7,837 bases of DNA, taken from Thermoplasmata archaeon. Lineage in GTDB: Archaea; Thermoplasmatota; Thermoplasmata; JAGHBH01. Positions within the stretch are counted from its first letter, which is position 1. Each line of letters opens with the position of its first letter. A program made the translations under genes and the position numbers. The stretch is taken from assembly GCA_030673205.1 (NCBI GenBank), contig DAOVJP010000055.1, positions 1 to 7,837 on the forward strand, read 5' to 3'. The notes below the pieces were generated by a model that made no database searches, was not told where the DNA came from, and saw only the letters and a program-made list of their open reading frames with translations. Positions 1 to 5,276 of the stretch are shown here, one piece after another.

Positions 1-399
1 TACCGTCGCCGTATCATTGAGGTTGACCCTGGTGCCATCATACGCCGAGGAACCGGATGCGTCCGCCCAGTTGGTAAGGTATGCTTTCTGGTCCACATAG
101 ACGTCGAACTCTATGTAGAGCCACTCTCCAACGGCCAGGTCCCACGAGATGTGCCACTGGAATATCTGACCGCCCGCATCCATCCAATCCGGCTCGTATG
201 GAATGCCGTTCACCATGGCGTTGTTCCAATAGAGGAGACCATTGGACATGACGTCGGTCACCACTACATTGGTCAGCACAGCCTCCCCTGTGTTCTGGAT
301 CGAGATGTTCATACGTTCCACAAAGCCCTCGTCGGAGAACACTAGATCGTCCCATATGCCGAATTTGGAGTTCCACACCTTCTTCTCCATGAATATGTC
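1..399 (-). repeat. DUF11-like domain, copy 2 (partial)
   Basis: Residues 1230-1362 of the giant surface protein. It opens DIFMEKKVWNS, carries NISIQNTG and NGIPYEPDWMD, and ends in W-x-Y-x-E-F-D-V. It aligns without gaps over much of its length to the copy at 1525-1935. Such domains commonly repeat in archaeal and bacterial wall proteins as Ig-like spacers. It may continue a little past the window edge. Confidence 0.75.
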
Positions 400-3300
400 A
401 GGAGTGGGGGCCAGCACGTTGAACACCACGGTGTCGTTGTACCAGATGCCGCCGTCGAAGTCCACGGAGACGTTCACATATACCAGACCGAGGGTGTTTC
501 CCACGGTCATGTTGAATACTCCCCAGCCCCATGCGGTGATGTGGGCGCTCCCGCCCTCTATGACCACGTCACCTGTCGGAGCTAGACACACATATCCCGA
601 GGTGTGGTTGAAGATACTGTCATAGAATGTGACCTCGGTCCCGGCAAATATGTCTTGGGGAGCGGTCTCGTTCCCCGGTATCTCCACTCCTCCAGGCGTG
701 TAGGTGAGGTTCAACTCATCCCATCCTATAGTGATGTACACTATCCAGGTATCGTTCCACCATGTGCCCAGGCCAGCATTCCAGTAAGAGGCGTGGAACG
801 TGAGGTTGCCCGTTGTGTCCCCTGTGTGAATATCCGTTTCATTGGCCATGTTCGTTCCGTTGGGTGTGCACCATCCGCTTGCGCCGTCAGCGTTGGTATA
901 GTTCCACCATACTTCGACCAACTGGCCGGTGCTCATATCGAAGGTAGAGTTCCAGAAAAAGGCGTAGAATGGTCCGTTCACATCTCCCGATACACTGACC
1001 GGATATTCAAGGTCCGGCATCTCGGAATATGCCTGGAGCTCGTCATCCCAGTCGCCTATCCTTATGCTGTCAGGGGCGATGGTGATCGCTACTGCGACCC
1101 CGCCGTCCGGGTCGTGCCACATGGGCACGCCGCTGTCAGATACCTCCAGGTCCACCTGCCCCTGATCTCCCACGGATGCGGAGGGCGGGCAATATATGGT
1201 AAGTACGAATTGGGCAGCCTGCCACGGAGACAAGACCCCCGACCATGACCCGTTAGCGGTTATGTTGAATGGTACTTCAGTGCCGTTATCATCGTAGAGG
1301 TATGTGATCCACATATCCCAACCGAATGGCATAGTGGAGTTGTCCCACATAAGGGTGATGAGATCATTTACGTTCCCATCGTTCTGGACCCAGAAGTTCC
1401 AGACCTGAACTTCGCCTATCACTATGCCTCTAGGCACGACCTGGGTGACGGGCGGATATTCGTAGATATCGTCCCCGATGAGCTGATGGTTGTGCTCGAA
1501 TATCAGGTCGCCCCGATACGAGGCCACGATTATCGTGGCATTCGCCTCCTCCTCCGTGTCCGATCCACTGAATGCCCATCCTGTGACCTCTACCCAGTTA
1601 TAGTGGTATCCAGTGTTGTTGACGAGAACATCGAATTCGAGGTACAGCCACTCGCCGGGGGCCAGGGGCATTCCTGGGGCCCATATGTCCCATTGCAATA
1701 TGCCCATGTCGAGGTCCATCCAATCCGGTTCGTATGGGAGGCCGTTGACAGTGGCGCTGTTCATGTAGTTCAGCCATTCCGGAAGGAAATCCGTGATCTC
1801 CACATGCTCCAGATCCTGGTTCCCTGTGTTCTGGATGGAGATGTTGAAACGCTCAACAGCGCCTGTGAGGGAGAACATCATATCCACCCATGCGCCGGAG
1901 GTGGAGTTCCAGACCTGCTTCTCCACGAGTATGTCTATGACAGGGGCGGTGATCTGTATCTGCCTGGTGTAGCTGGAATCCATCAATGCCGAGCCATCGC
2001 CATAGTGGGTGGCGTTGGCGGCCTCTATCCAGTGGGGGGTGTGTTCTGTCCTGCCTGCCAGGTCCCGCACGTATTCCGTGCACACGATCCAGCGGCAGTA
2101 TCCCGATCCGTCGGTGACGCCGGTGAATATGGGGGCGGCGAATGTGTCGTTCACCCACACGTTGGTCCCGGGCACGGGCGCGAACGCCTCATCCACAACG
2201 TATACGTCCAGGTACCACTGGACAGTGATGGAGGAGATTGGGTCGTCTATCGCCCAGGTGGCGAAGGTGGTATTGAGGGCGGTGATGTGGGAATCCCCGT
2301 CTACGTTTATGTCGTCCAGGGTGGTGTTGGCGATGGTGGTGTTGATGATTAGAGCCACGACGGAGTTGGAGGCGCTGAGACCAAAGCCGATGGAGCGCAG
2401 TATCTCACAGCCAGAGAAGGTGCCAGTTCCCCCGTCCATGTATATGCCACTCCCGATAGAGTCGTATATCTGGCAGTTGGTGAATGATAGATCATTGCTG
2501 CCCCAAATATAGAATCCTGCATTGTTGTTGTCGTTTACCCTGCAGTCCTCCCATGTGTTATTGTGACTGTGATCCAAGTATAAGCCAGCCAGATGTCCTC
2601 CAGGTATGTTGTTCCTGTGTATGTCGCAGTCCTGGAACGTGTTCCAGCTCGCCGATTCCATGTAGATGCCATCCTTTTCGTTGTCCGATATCTCACAGGA
2701 AACGAACTGATTGTCGTGGGAATCGAAGAACCACACGCCGTATCCCAAGTTAGCCAAGAAGGTGCAGTTCATCCATATGTTGTGCTCGGACTGGTAGGCG
2801 GTCAGGCCACCTCTCTCCAAGCCGAACTGGTTGTTCTCATTGATGGTGTTGTTCTCGAAAACGTTGAAGTTTGAACTGCCCATCTCTATGCCGTTGCCAG
2901 TGCTGGAAGAGATGTTGTTCTCATAGATGTAGTTCCAGCTCGAGTCGAACATGTAAAGGCCCGCTTCGCCTCCACAGTTGAATATGATCTGATTATAGAG
3001 CAGTTCGTTGTAGTTGGAGCCCATCAAAAAGACGCCGTACATCGGGTTGTCGTGGATGTAGTTGTCCAGTATTATGTTGTCCACGGTACCATCTAGATAA
3101 AGGCCGGACTGAGCGAGGTTCTGGTTGTTCTCCCACAGGGTGCTCCTCCAGATGGTGTTGTTATGACCATCGAATATCGCTACGCCCGACTCGTCGTTCC
3201 ATGCAATGGTGGCGTTGTCCACCAGACAGTGGTCGCAACTGGAGAACGCTATTCCCGATCCCCCGTTGACGAAGCCGAGGACATCCCTCAGAGTGACAAA

Positions 3301-4086
3301 GGAGGAAAGGTCTACGTAGAACCCGCCCATCGAGTGCTCGGAGCAGTTGAACTGTTCCACCGTCACGTTCATCACGAGGTCTATGTAAACACCGTATGTT
3401 CCGTTGATCACCTTGAAGTCGCTCACAAAGACATCGTTGCTACCAATATACATGCCGATCCCGCCCTGCGCATCGATGAGCGTGGTCTGGTCCATCCCGT
3501 CGCCAATGAGCGTTAGAGGCTTGCTGATGATCAAATTCGCGCCGAACACGCCGTCCCCGATAGTTATAGTGTCGTATGGACCTGCATCATCGGTCGCCGC
3601 CTGGATCGTGGCATAGCTCTGGTTCTTGTCCACATTGTAGACCGGCGAAGGCGGCACTTGCAGGTCCGTGACGATATCCACCACCATGGTAGATGCCCCA
3701 GTCCTTTGCACGGAGCCGTGGGTAGCATTATCATCATGCTGATAATCGAGATCGATAGTGTCCCCAAAACGATATATTATACTCGTGGCGTAATAGCCAG
3801 AGGCATCGATGGGAGGGGAAGAGAAATCAGGATATGGAGAGCTAATAGCCACATACCTTCCCGCGGCCTCGGTCCCGTCTATGGGAGTCACCCTGTCATC
3901 GTAGTACACGGTCCCGCTGATGTTCGCCACATCAAAATCAACGGCACCAGCCTCCTCGCTGGCGACCATGCAGAACGCCAATATCGCTACTGCCACAAAG
4001 GCCAACGCAAAGAACATTCCCCGCCACGCACTGCTTGCGGCCTTCTCCTGCACACACTCACACACGACACTCTCTTCTATTGGCAT
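1..4086 (-). CDS. Giant exported multidomain beta-helix surface protein (3' end beyond window)
   Basis: Reading the complement from the ATG at 4084-4086 gives 1362 codons with no stop; the last full codon is 1-3, so the C-terminus lies outside. The start follows GAGGAG by 5 nt. Residues 1-20 contain a CxC (C9, C11), and about 24-42 are hydrophobic (GMFFALAFVAVAILAFCMVA), an uncleaved anchor or signal peptide. Then come an Ig or carboxypeptidase-regulatory-like domain (about 52-150), a pectin-lyase-like right-handed beta-helix (about 157-608, opening SYATIQAATDDAG and LTLIGDG, then many N-N-x-I rungs), another Ig-like domain (612-717), DUF11-like domain 1 (718-854), a NEW3-like Trp-rich Ig region (855-985), further beta-rich sequence, and DUF11-like domain 2 (1230 to the edge). 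More than 30 N-x-S/T sequons suggest heavy N-glycosylation. Adhesion or S-layer-associated binding is inferred from the family; no catalytic residues were recognised. Codons end mostly in C or G. Confidence 0.93.
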   Translation of the reverse strand, partial: MPIEESVVCECVQEKAASSAWRGMFFALAFVAVAILAFCMVASEEAGAVDFDVANISGTVYYDDRVTPIDGTEAAGRYVAISSPYPDFSSPPIDASGYYATSIIYRFGDTIDLDYQHDDNATHGSVQRTGASTMVVDIVTDLQVPPSPVYNVDKNQSYATIQAATDDAGPYDTITIGDGVFGANLIISKPLTLIGDGMDQTTLIDAQGGIGMYIGSNDVFVSDFKVINGTYGVYIDLVMNVTVEQFNCSEHSMGGFYVDLSSFVTLRDVLGFVNGGSGIAFSSCDHCLVDNATIAWNDESGVAIFDGHNNTIWRSTLWENNQNLAQSGLYLDGTVDNIILDNYIHDNPMYGVFLMGSNYNELLYNQIIFNCGGEAGLYMFDSSWNYIYENNISSSTGNGIEMGSSNFNVFENNTINENNQFGLERGGLTAYQSEHNIWMNCTFLANLGYGVWFFDSHDNQFVSCEISDNEKDGIYMESASWNTFQDCDIHRNNIPGGHLAGLYLDHSHNNTWEDCRVNDNNNAGFYIWGSNDLSFTNCQIYDSIGSGIYMDGGTGTFSGCEILRSIGFGLSASNSVVALIINTTIANTTLDDINVDGDSHITALNTTFATWAIDDPISSITVQWYLDVYVVDEAFAPVPGTNVWVNDTFAAPIFTGVTDGSGYCRWIVCTEYVRDLAGRTEHTPHWIEAANATHYGDGSALMDSSYTRQIQITAPVIDILVEKQVWNSTSGAWVDMMFSLTGAVERFNISIQNTGNQDLEHVEITDFLPEWLNYMNSATVNGLPYEPDWMDLDMGILQWDIWAPGMPLAPGEWLYLEFDVLVNNTGYHYNWVEVTGWAFSGSDTEEEANATIIVASYRGDLIFEHNHQLIGDDIYEYPPVTQVVPRGIVIGEVQVWNFWVQNDGNVNDLITLMWDNSTMPFGWDMWITYLYDDNGTEVPFNITANGSWSGVLSPWQAAQFVLTIYCPPSASVGDQGQVDLEVSDSGVPMWHDPDGGVAVAITIAPDSIRIGDWDDELQAYSEMPDLEYPVSVSGDVNGPFYAFFWNSTFDMSTGQLVEVWWNYTNADGASGWCTPNGTNMANETDIHTGDTTGNLTFHASYWNAGLGTWWNDTWIVYITIGWDELNLTYTPGGVEIPGNETAPQDIFAGTEVTFYDSIFNHTSGYVCLAPTGDVVIEGGSAHITAWGWGVFNMTVGNTLGLVYVNVSVDFDGGIWYNDTVVFNVLAPTPDIFMEKKVWNSKFGIWDDLVFSDEGFVERMNISIQNTGEAVLTNVVVTDVMSNGLLYWNNAMVNGIPYEPDWMDAGGQIFQWHISWDLAVGEWLYIEFDVYVDQKAYLTNWADASGSSAYDGTRVNLNDTATV
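1525..1935 (-). repeat. DUF11-like domain, copy 1
   Basis: Residues 718-854 of the giant surface protein. It opens DILVEKQVWNS and contains NISIQNTG, TDFLPEWLNY, NGLPYEPDWMD and a PGEWLYLEFDV strand, matching the usual DUF11 pattern (N-T-G, D-x-L-P, then P-G-E). It shares a near-identical DNA stretch with copy 2 around ATCCAATCCGG (about 181-211 against 1717-1747), offset by exactly 1536 bp or 512 codons. Confidence 0.75.
2263..3618 (-). repeat. Right-handed parallel beta-helix domain of the giant protein
   Basis: Residues about 157-608. The opening ATIQAATDDAGPYDTITIGDG, followed by LIISKPLTLIGDG and TTLIDA, is the standard N-terminal cap of pectin-lyase-fold and NosD-like proteins. About 20-residue rungs follow, each with an Asn ladder (NNTIW, NNISS, NNTIN, HNIW, NNTWED). 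Rungs such as SGIYMDGG, DGIYMESA and AGLYLDHS show the G-[IVL]-Y-[LM] strand. Known relatives bind or process polysaccharide, but no active-site residues can be assigned here. Confidence 0.85.
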
Positions 4087-4091
4087 AATTA

Positions 4092-4097
4092 CTCCTC
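4092..4097 (-). promoter_or_regulatory. Shine-Dalgarno of the giant surface protein
   Basis: On the minus strand GAGGAG is followed by TAATT and then ATG. The spacing of 5 nt fixes the start at 4086. A second GGAG lies just upstream (4099-4102). Confidence 0.8.
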
Positions 4098-4187
4098 ACT
4101 CCTACACTCTGGACAGAGCAAGAAAGATGTCTACAACCGAACCTCCTCGGCCCTTCCTCGCTCCTTCCGAGAGCATAGGTATAGCTG

Positions 4188-4194
4188 TATATAA
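4188..4194 (-). promoter_or_regulatory. Candidate archaeal TATA box for the giant surface protein
   Basis: The minus strand reads GATTATATACAG here, with the AT core about 105 nt upstream of the ATG. A TATA box placed 26-27 nt before initiation would start transcription near 4163 and leave a leader of about 75 nt. No clear BRE was identified. The stretch 4087-4340 has no other supported gene. Confidence 0.4.
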
Positions 4195-4302
4195 TCCTAC
4201 GGAGAAGATCAAGAGGCACAGGACCAGAGGTAAGAAAGCACGAGGCCCTCCCTTGTGACAGAACGAGCGTCTCCTCTCGATAGACCTCCCCCCCCCATGG
4301 AC

Positions 4303-4316
4303 CACAAATATTATTA
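4303..4316 (+). promoter_or_regulatory. Candidate TATA element for the tRNA-region transcript
   Basis: ACAAATATTATTAG is the only AT-rich patch upstream of the tRNA-Glu on this strand. From here initiation would fall near 4335-4342, just at the first hairpin, giving a pre-tRNA with a structured leader of about 135 nt. No TATA-like element sits at the usual distance directly upstream of the tRNA, because that space is filled by hairpins. Confidence 0.3.
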
Positions 4317-4340
4317 GCCATATCAAGATACCAGGCCGAA

Positions 4341-4392
4341 GAGCACCTCCGCCCACAGCGGAAATGGGAGTTTCACCGCTCTTGTGGTGCTC
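4341..4392 (+). repeat. Inverted repeat 1 (nested)
   Basis: GAGCACC (4341-4347) pairs with GGTGCTC (4386-4392), 7 bp. Nested inside is a smaller hairpin TCCGC-CCACA-GCGGA (4348-4362). GTTTCACC occurs at 4371 and again at 4416 as a short direct repeat shared with hairpin 2. Confidence 0.6.
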
Positions 4393-4402
4393 TCAACCGC
4401 AA

Positions 4403-4421
4403 TGAAACGCAGAGCGTTTCA
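4403..4421 (+). repeat. Perfect hairpin 2
   Basis: TGAAACGC, loop AGA, GCGTTTCA: an 8-bp perfect stem. Five nucleotides (CCCAT) separate it from hairpin 3. It has no flanking T-run on either strand, so it does not look like a terminator. Confidence 0.75.
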
Positions 4422-4426
4422 CCCAT

Positions 4427-4452
4427 GGAGGAACTTGCCCACAAGTTCCTCC
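4427..4452 (+). repeat. Perfect hairpin 3
   Basis: GGAGGAACTTG, loop CCCA, CAAGTTCCTCC: an 11-bp perfect stem, the longest in the region. CCA (4423-4425) and TGG (4453-4455) could extend it across a single bulged T. It is followed by TGGTC, giving the CTGGTC motif at 4452-4457 that recurs after two later hairpins. Confidence 0.8.
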
Positions 4453-4457
4453 TGGTC

Positions 4458-4477
4458 GCAAATTGGAAACAATTTGC
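4458..4477 (+). repeat. Perfect hairpin 4, overlapping the 5' end of tRNA-Glu
   Basis: GCAAATTG, GAAA tetraloop, CAATTTGC: an 8-bp stem capped by a GNRA loop. Its last two bases (4476-4477) are nucleotides 1 and 2 of the tRNA, so in the precursor it competes with the acceptor stem at the RNase P site. It lies 5 nt after hairpin 3. Confidence 0.75.
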
Positions 4478-4601
4478 TCCTATAGTGTAGCCCGGCCAAT
4501 CATTCCAGCCTTTCGTAGGCGCGGAAAATGGTTCAGCTAACCCTTCAGACCGCGTCTGAAGACAGCTGGGGACAGGGGTTCGAATCCCCTTGGGAGCACC
4601 A
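4476..4601 (+). tRNA. tRNA-Glu (UUC anticodon), intron-containing, CCA encoded
   Basis: The acceptor stem GCTCCTA (4476-4482) pairs with TGGGAGC (4591-4597), with one G-T wobble. The discriminator A4598 is followed by an encoded CCA to 4601. The D-arm GTGTAGCCCGGCCAATCAT is the form usual in archaeal Glu and Asp tRNAs. The anticodon stem is CCAGC (4505-4509) with GCTGG (4565-4569), and the loop after splicing is CTTTCGA, giving anticodon TTC at 4512-4514. The T-arm is AGGGG-TTCGAAT-CCCCT (4574-4590). The exons are 4476-4515 and 4564-4601. It reads GAA/GAG codons and, in archaea, would also supply Glu for tRNA-dependent steps. Both neighbouring protein genes lie on the other strand. Confidence 0.93.
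4516..4563 (+). other. Archaeal tRNA intron (48 nt) with bulge-helix-bulge
   Basis: The intron sits at the canonical 37/38 site. The precursor folds as: anticodon stem; 3-nt bulge ACA (4562-4564, cut after C4563); 4-bp central helix CTTT (4510-4513) with GAAG (4558-4561); 3-nt bulge CGT (4514-4516, cut after G4515); outer helix AGGCGCGG (4517-4524) with CCGCGTCT (4550-4557). Both predicted cuts fall after the second bulge base, as the archaeal splicing endonuclease requires. The intron loop holds a small GGTT/AACC stem. Confidence 0.88.
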
Positions 4602-4670
4602 ATCCCAGCAACAAACAAGCAACGGTGCGACCATTGGCGGAATGCCTGCATTCCGACTATTGGGAGCACC
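4590..4670 (+). repeat. Direct repeat of the tRNA-Glu 3' end
   Basis: TTGGGAGCACC at 4590-4600 (acceptor 3' strand of the tRNA plus CC) recurs exactly at 4660-4670, a shift of 70 bp. Both are followed by an AAT within three bases. The second copy is the right arm of a hairpin: GGTGC (4624-4628) with GCACC (4666-4670), enclosing CGGAATG-CCTG-CATTCCG (4638-4655). Confidence 0.7.
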
Positions 4671-4688
4671 TAATACCCGTGCCAAAAA

Positions 4689-4736
4689 GGATTCGGAGAC
4701 GAGGAACGAGCAAAATGAGCTCCTCTGGTCGAATCC
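4689..4736 (+). repeat. Nested inverted repeat between the tRNAs
   Basis: GGATTCG (4689-4695) pairs with CGAATCC (4730-4736). Inside, GAGGA (4701-4705) pairs with TCCTC (4721-4725), followed by the CTGGTC motif (4725-4730). GGTCGAATCCC resembles a decayed tRNA T-arm. On the minus strand the structure is followed by five T (4684-4688), so a weak minus-strand terminator is an alternative reading. Confidence 0.55.
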
Positions 4737-4738
4737 CT

Positions 4739-4973
4739 GCGGCTGTGACTCGTGGGACTCGCAAGCTCGTCCCCCTATCACAACCGCACTCGGCCATTCG
4801 CAAACTCACTCGTGCGGCTGTGATTCATCGGGCTCGTAAACTCGCCCGCCTCTCACCGTCGCTTTCGATCACTCGCAAACTCGTTCCTTCAAGCGGCTGT
4901 GACGCGTCGGAATTGCTTTGCAATTCCCCTGGTCCCAGCCTTGAATTCGCATACGCTCATTCTGCGGCTGTGA
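4739..4973 (+). repeat. Degenerate tandem repeats led by the tRNA-Gly 5' end
   Basis: GCGGCTGTGA, which is nucleotides 1-10 of the tRNA-Gly below, occurs exactly at 4739, 4814, 4893 and 4964 (spacings 75, 79, 71 bp, about one tRNA length). Units 1 and 2 also share TCACxxxxCGC and TCGCAAACTC downstream. Unit 1 holds an inverted copy: ATCACAACCGCAC (4777-4789) pairs with GTGCGGCTGTGAT (4812-4824) with one mismatch. Unit 3 has instead a perfect hairpin, GGAATTGC-TTT-GCAATTCC (4909-4927), followed by CTGGTC (4929-4934). No unit before the last folds as a full cloverleaf. Confidence 0.7.
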
Positions 4974-5036
4974 TCTAGCTGGTTAGGATTAAAGCCTTCC
5001 AAGCTTTCTGCCCGGGTTCAAATCCCGGCGGCCGCA
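4964..5036 (+). tRNA. tRNA-Gly (UCC anticodon)
   Basis: The 73-nt cloverleaf is: acceptor GCGGCTG with CGGCCGC (one T-G wobble), D-stem ATCT/GGAT with loop AGCTGGTTA, anticodon stem AAAGC/GCTTT, loop CTTCCAA with anticodon TCC, variable CTGC, T-arm CCGGG-TTCAAAT-CCCGG, and discriminator A5036. CCA is not encoded (TCC follows) and there is no intron, unlike the tRNA-Glu upstream. It reads GGA. No promoter-like AT box lies just upstream, so co-transcription with tRNA-Glu is possible. Confidence 0.94.
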
Positions 5037-5167
5037 TCCTTATTACATTCCAAAGCGGGCACAATGTTTTGAAGTGAAAAAATCTCGATTTCACTTTGTG
5101 TAGATATATCTACTGGCATTTGTACTATGTATTTATGATGCCTGCTCTTGGCATCAATAGCACTCAT
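5018..5167 (-). CDS. 49-aa ORF of unknown function, ending antisense inside tRNA-Gly
   Basis: The start ATG at 5165-5167 is preceded by GGAGGTGA (5173-5180) with 5-nt spacing, a full match to the usual 16S rRNA tail, so the start signal is excellent. The frame is open further upstream to 5215 (another ATG), but no ribosome site supports that start. The product begins MSAIDAKSRHHKYIVQMPV, has no membrane segment and no recognised domain, and ends DAAAGI. Its last six codons and the stop overlap the 3' part of tRNA-Gly in antisense. The start overlaps the end of the HEAT remnant in another frame, the layout of two coupled genes in an operon. It could be a real small protein, or a gene whose 3' part was lost to a rearrangement at the tRNA. 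I do not recognise the family. Confidence 0.45.
   Translation of the reverse strand: MSAIDAKSRHHKYIVQMPVDISTQSEIEIFSLQNIVPALECNKDAAAGI
5100..5113. repeat. 14-bp perfect palindrome
   Basis: GTAGATATATCTAC is fully self-complementary. It lies inside the 49-aa ORF. A similar hairpin, CAGTAG-TT-CTACTG, is at 5238-5251. A dimeric regulator site is possible, but nothing nearby argues for it. Confidence 0.3.
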
Positions 5168-5276
5168 CCTCTTCACCTCCCAGTGCCCAGGCGACGCTAC
5201 CGGACATGCTTCCATTGGGGTCTTCTATGGCATTGATCAGTAGTTCTACTGCTTCGGAGGCGCCTATTCTTCCGTC
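5154..5276 (-). pseudogene. 5'-truncated remnant of a HEAT-repeat protein gene
   Basis: In the frame that ends with TGA at 5154-5156 the complement encodes ASEAVELLINAIEDP, then SGSVAWALG, then an acidic tail ending EDECY. This is the pattern of a PBS-lyase-type HEAT repeat (A-V-E-x-L-I-x-A-I-x-D ... A-x-x-A-L-G). The similarity starts about where the neighbouring beta-helix gene stops (5264); upstream the frame reads unrelated sequence (Arg-rich, out of frame with that gene), and there is no start codon giving a whole domain. So the 5' part is missing. The GGAGGTGA for the next ORF lies within its last codons, as in an intact operon. The alternative is a chance resemblance over about 30 residues, which I think less likely. 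Confidence 0.5.
5173..5180 (-). promoter_or_regulatory. Perfect Shine-Dalgarno of the 49-aa ORF
   Basis: GGAGGTGA, 8 nt complementary to the conserved 16S rRNA 3' tail, lies 5 nt before the ATG at 5167. It is the strongest ribosome site in the window and decides this start over the in-frame ATG at 5215. Confidence 0.65.

Noticed and set aside
604..2874. Long plus-strand open frames (214, 288 and 93 aa)
   Set aside because: They are shadows of the high-GC giant protein gene on the other strand, with Val/His/Arg-rich products, no domains and no ribosome sites.
3960..3980. Lipoprotein signal (LAFC at residues 36-39 of the giant protein)
   Set aside because: Phe before the Cys breaks the lipobox and the Cys lies inside the hydrophobic segment with more hydrophobic residues after it.
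4058..4321. 87-aa minus-strand frame overlapping the start of the giant protein
   Set aside because: No Shine-Dalgarno, an overlap with a strongly supported gene start in another frame, and an irregular Cys/Arg-rich product with no domain.
4102..4356. 84-aa minus-strand frame with two hydrophobic stretches
   Set aside because: It starts at a GTG inside inverted repeat 1 with no ribosome site, crosses the C9 tract, and covers the leader and candidate TATA box of the giant protein. The hydrophobicity comes from T-rich complement sequence.
4684..4736. Minus-strand terminator (hairpin followed by five T)
   Set aside because: Possible, but archaeal termination does not need a hairpin, it lies beyond an antisense tRNA, and the structure belongs to the recurring hairpin family. 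Left as an alternative only.
4373..4781. Minus-strand frames reading GIRTPVPSCLQ and QGDSNPCPQLSS
   Set aside because: These peptides are the familiar antisense translation of a tRNA T-arm and acceptor stem and are explained by tRNA-Glu.
4341..4973. CRISPR array
   Set aside because: Repeat-like units differ in length and sequence, there are no constant direct repeats separated by unique spacers, and no cas genes are near.
5072..5096. AAGTGAAA / TTTCACTT inverted repeat as a terminator for tRNA-Gly
   Set aside because: No T-run follows it on the plus strand; it lies in the 49-aa ORF and the AT-rich stem is weak.
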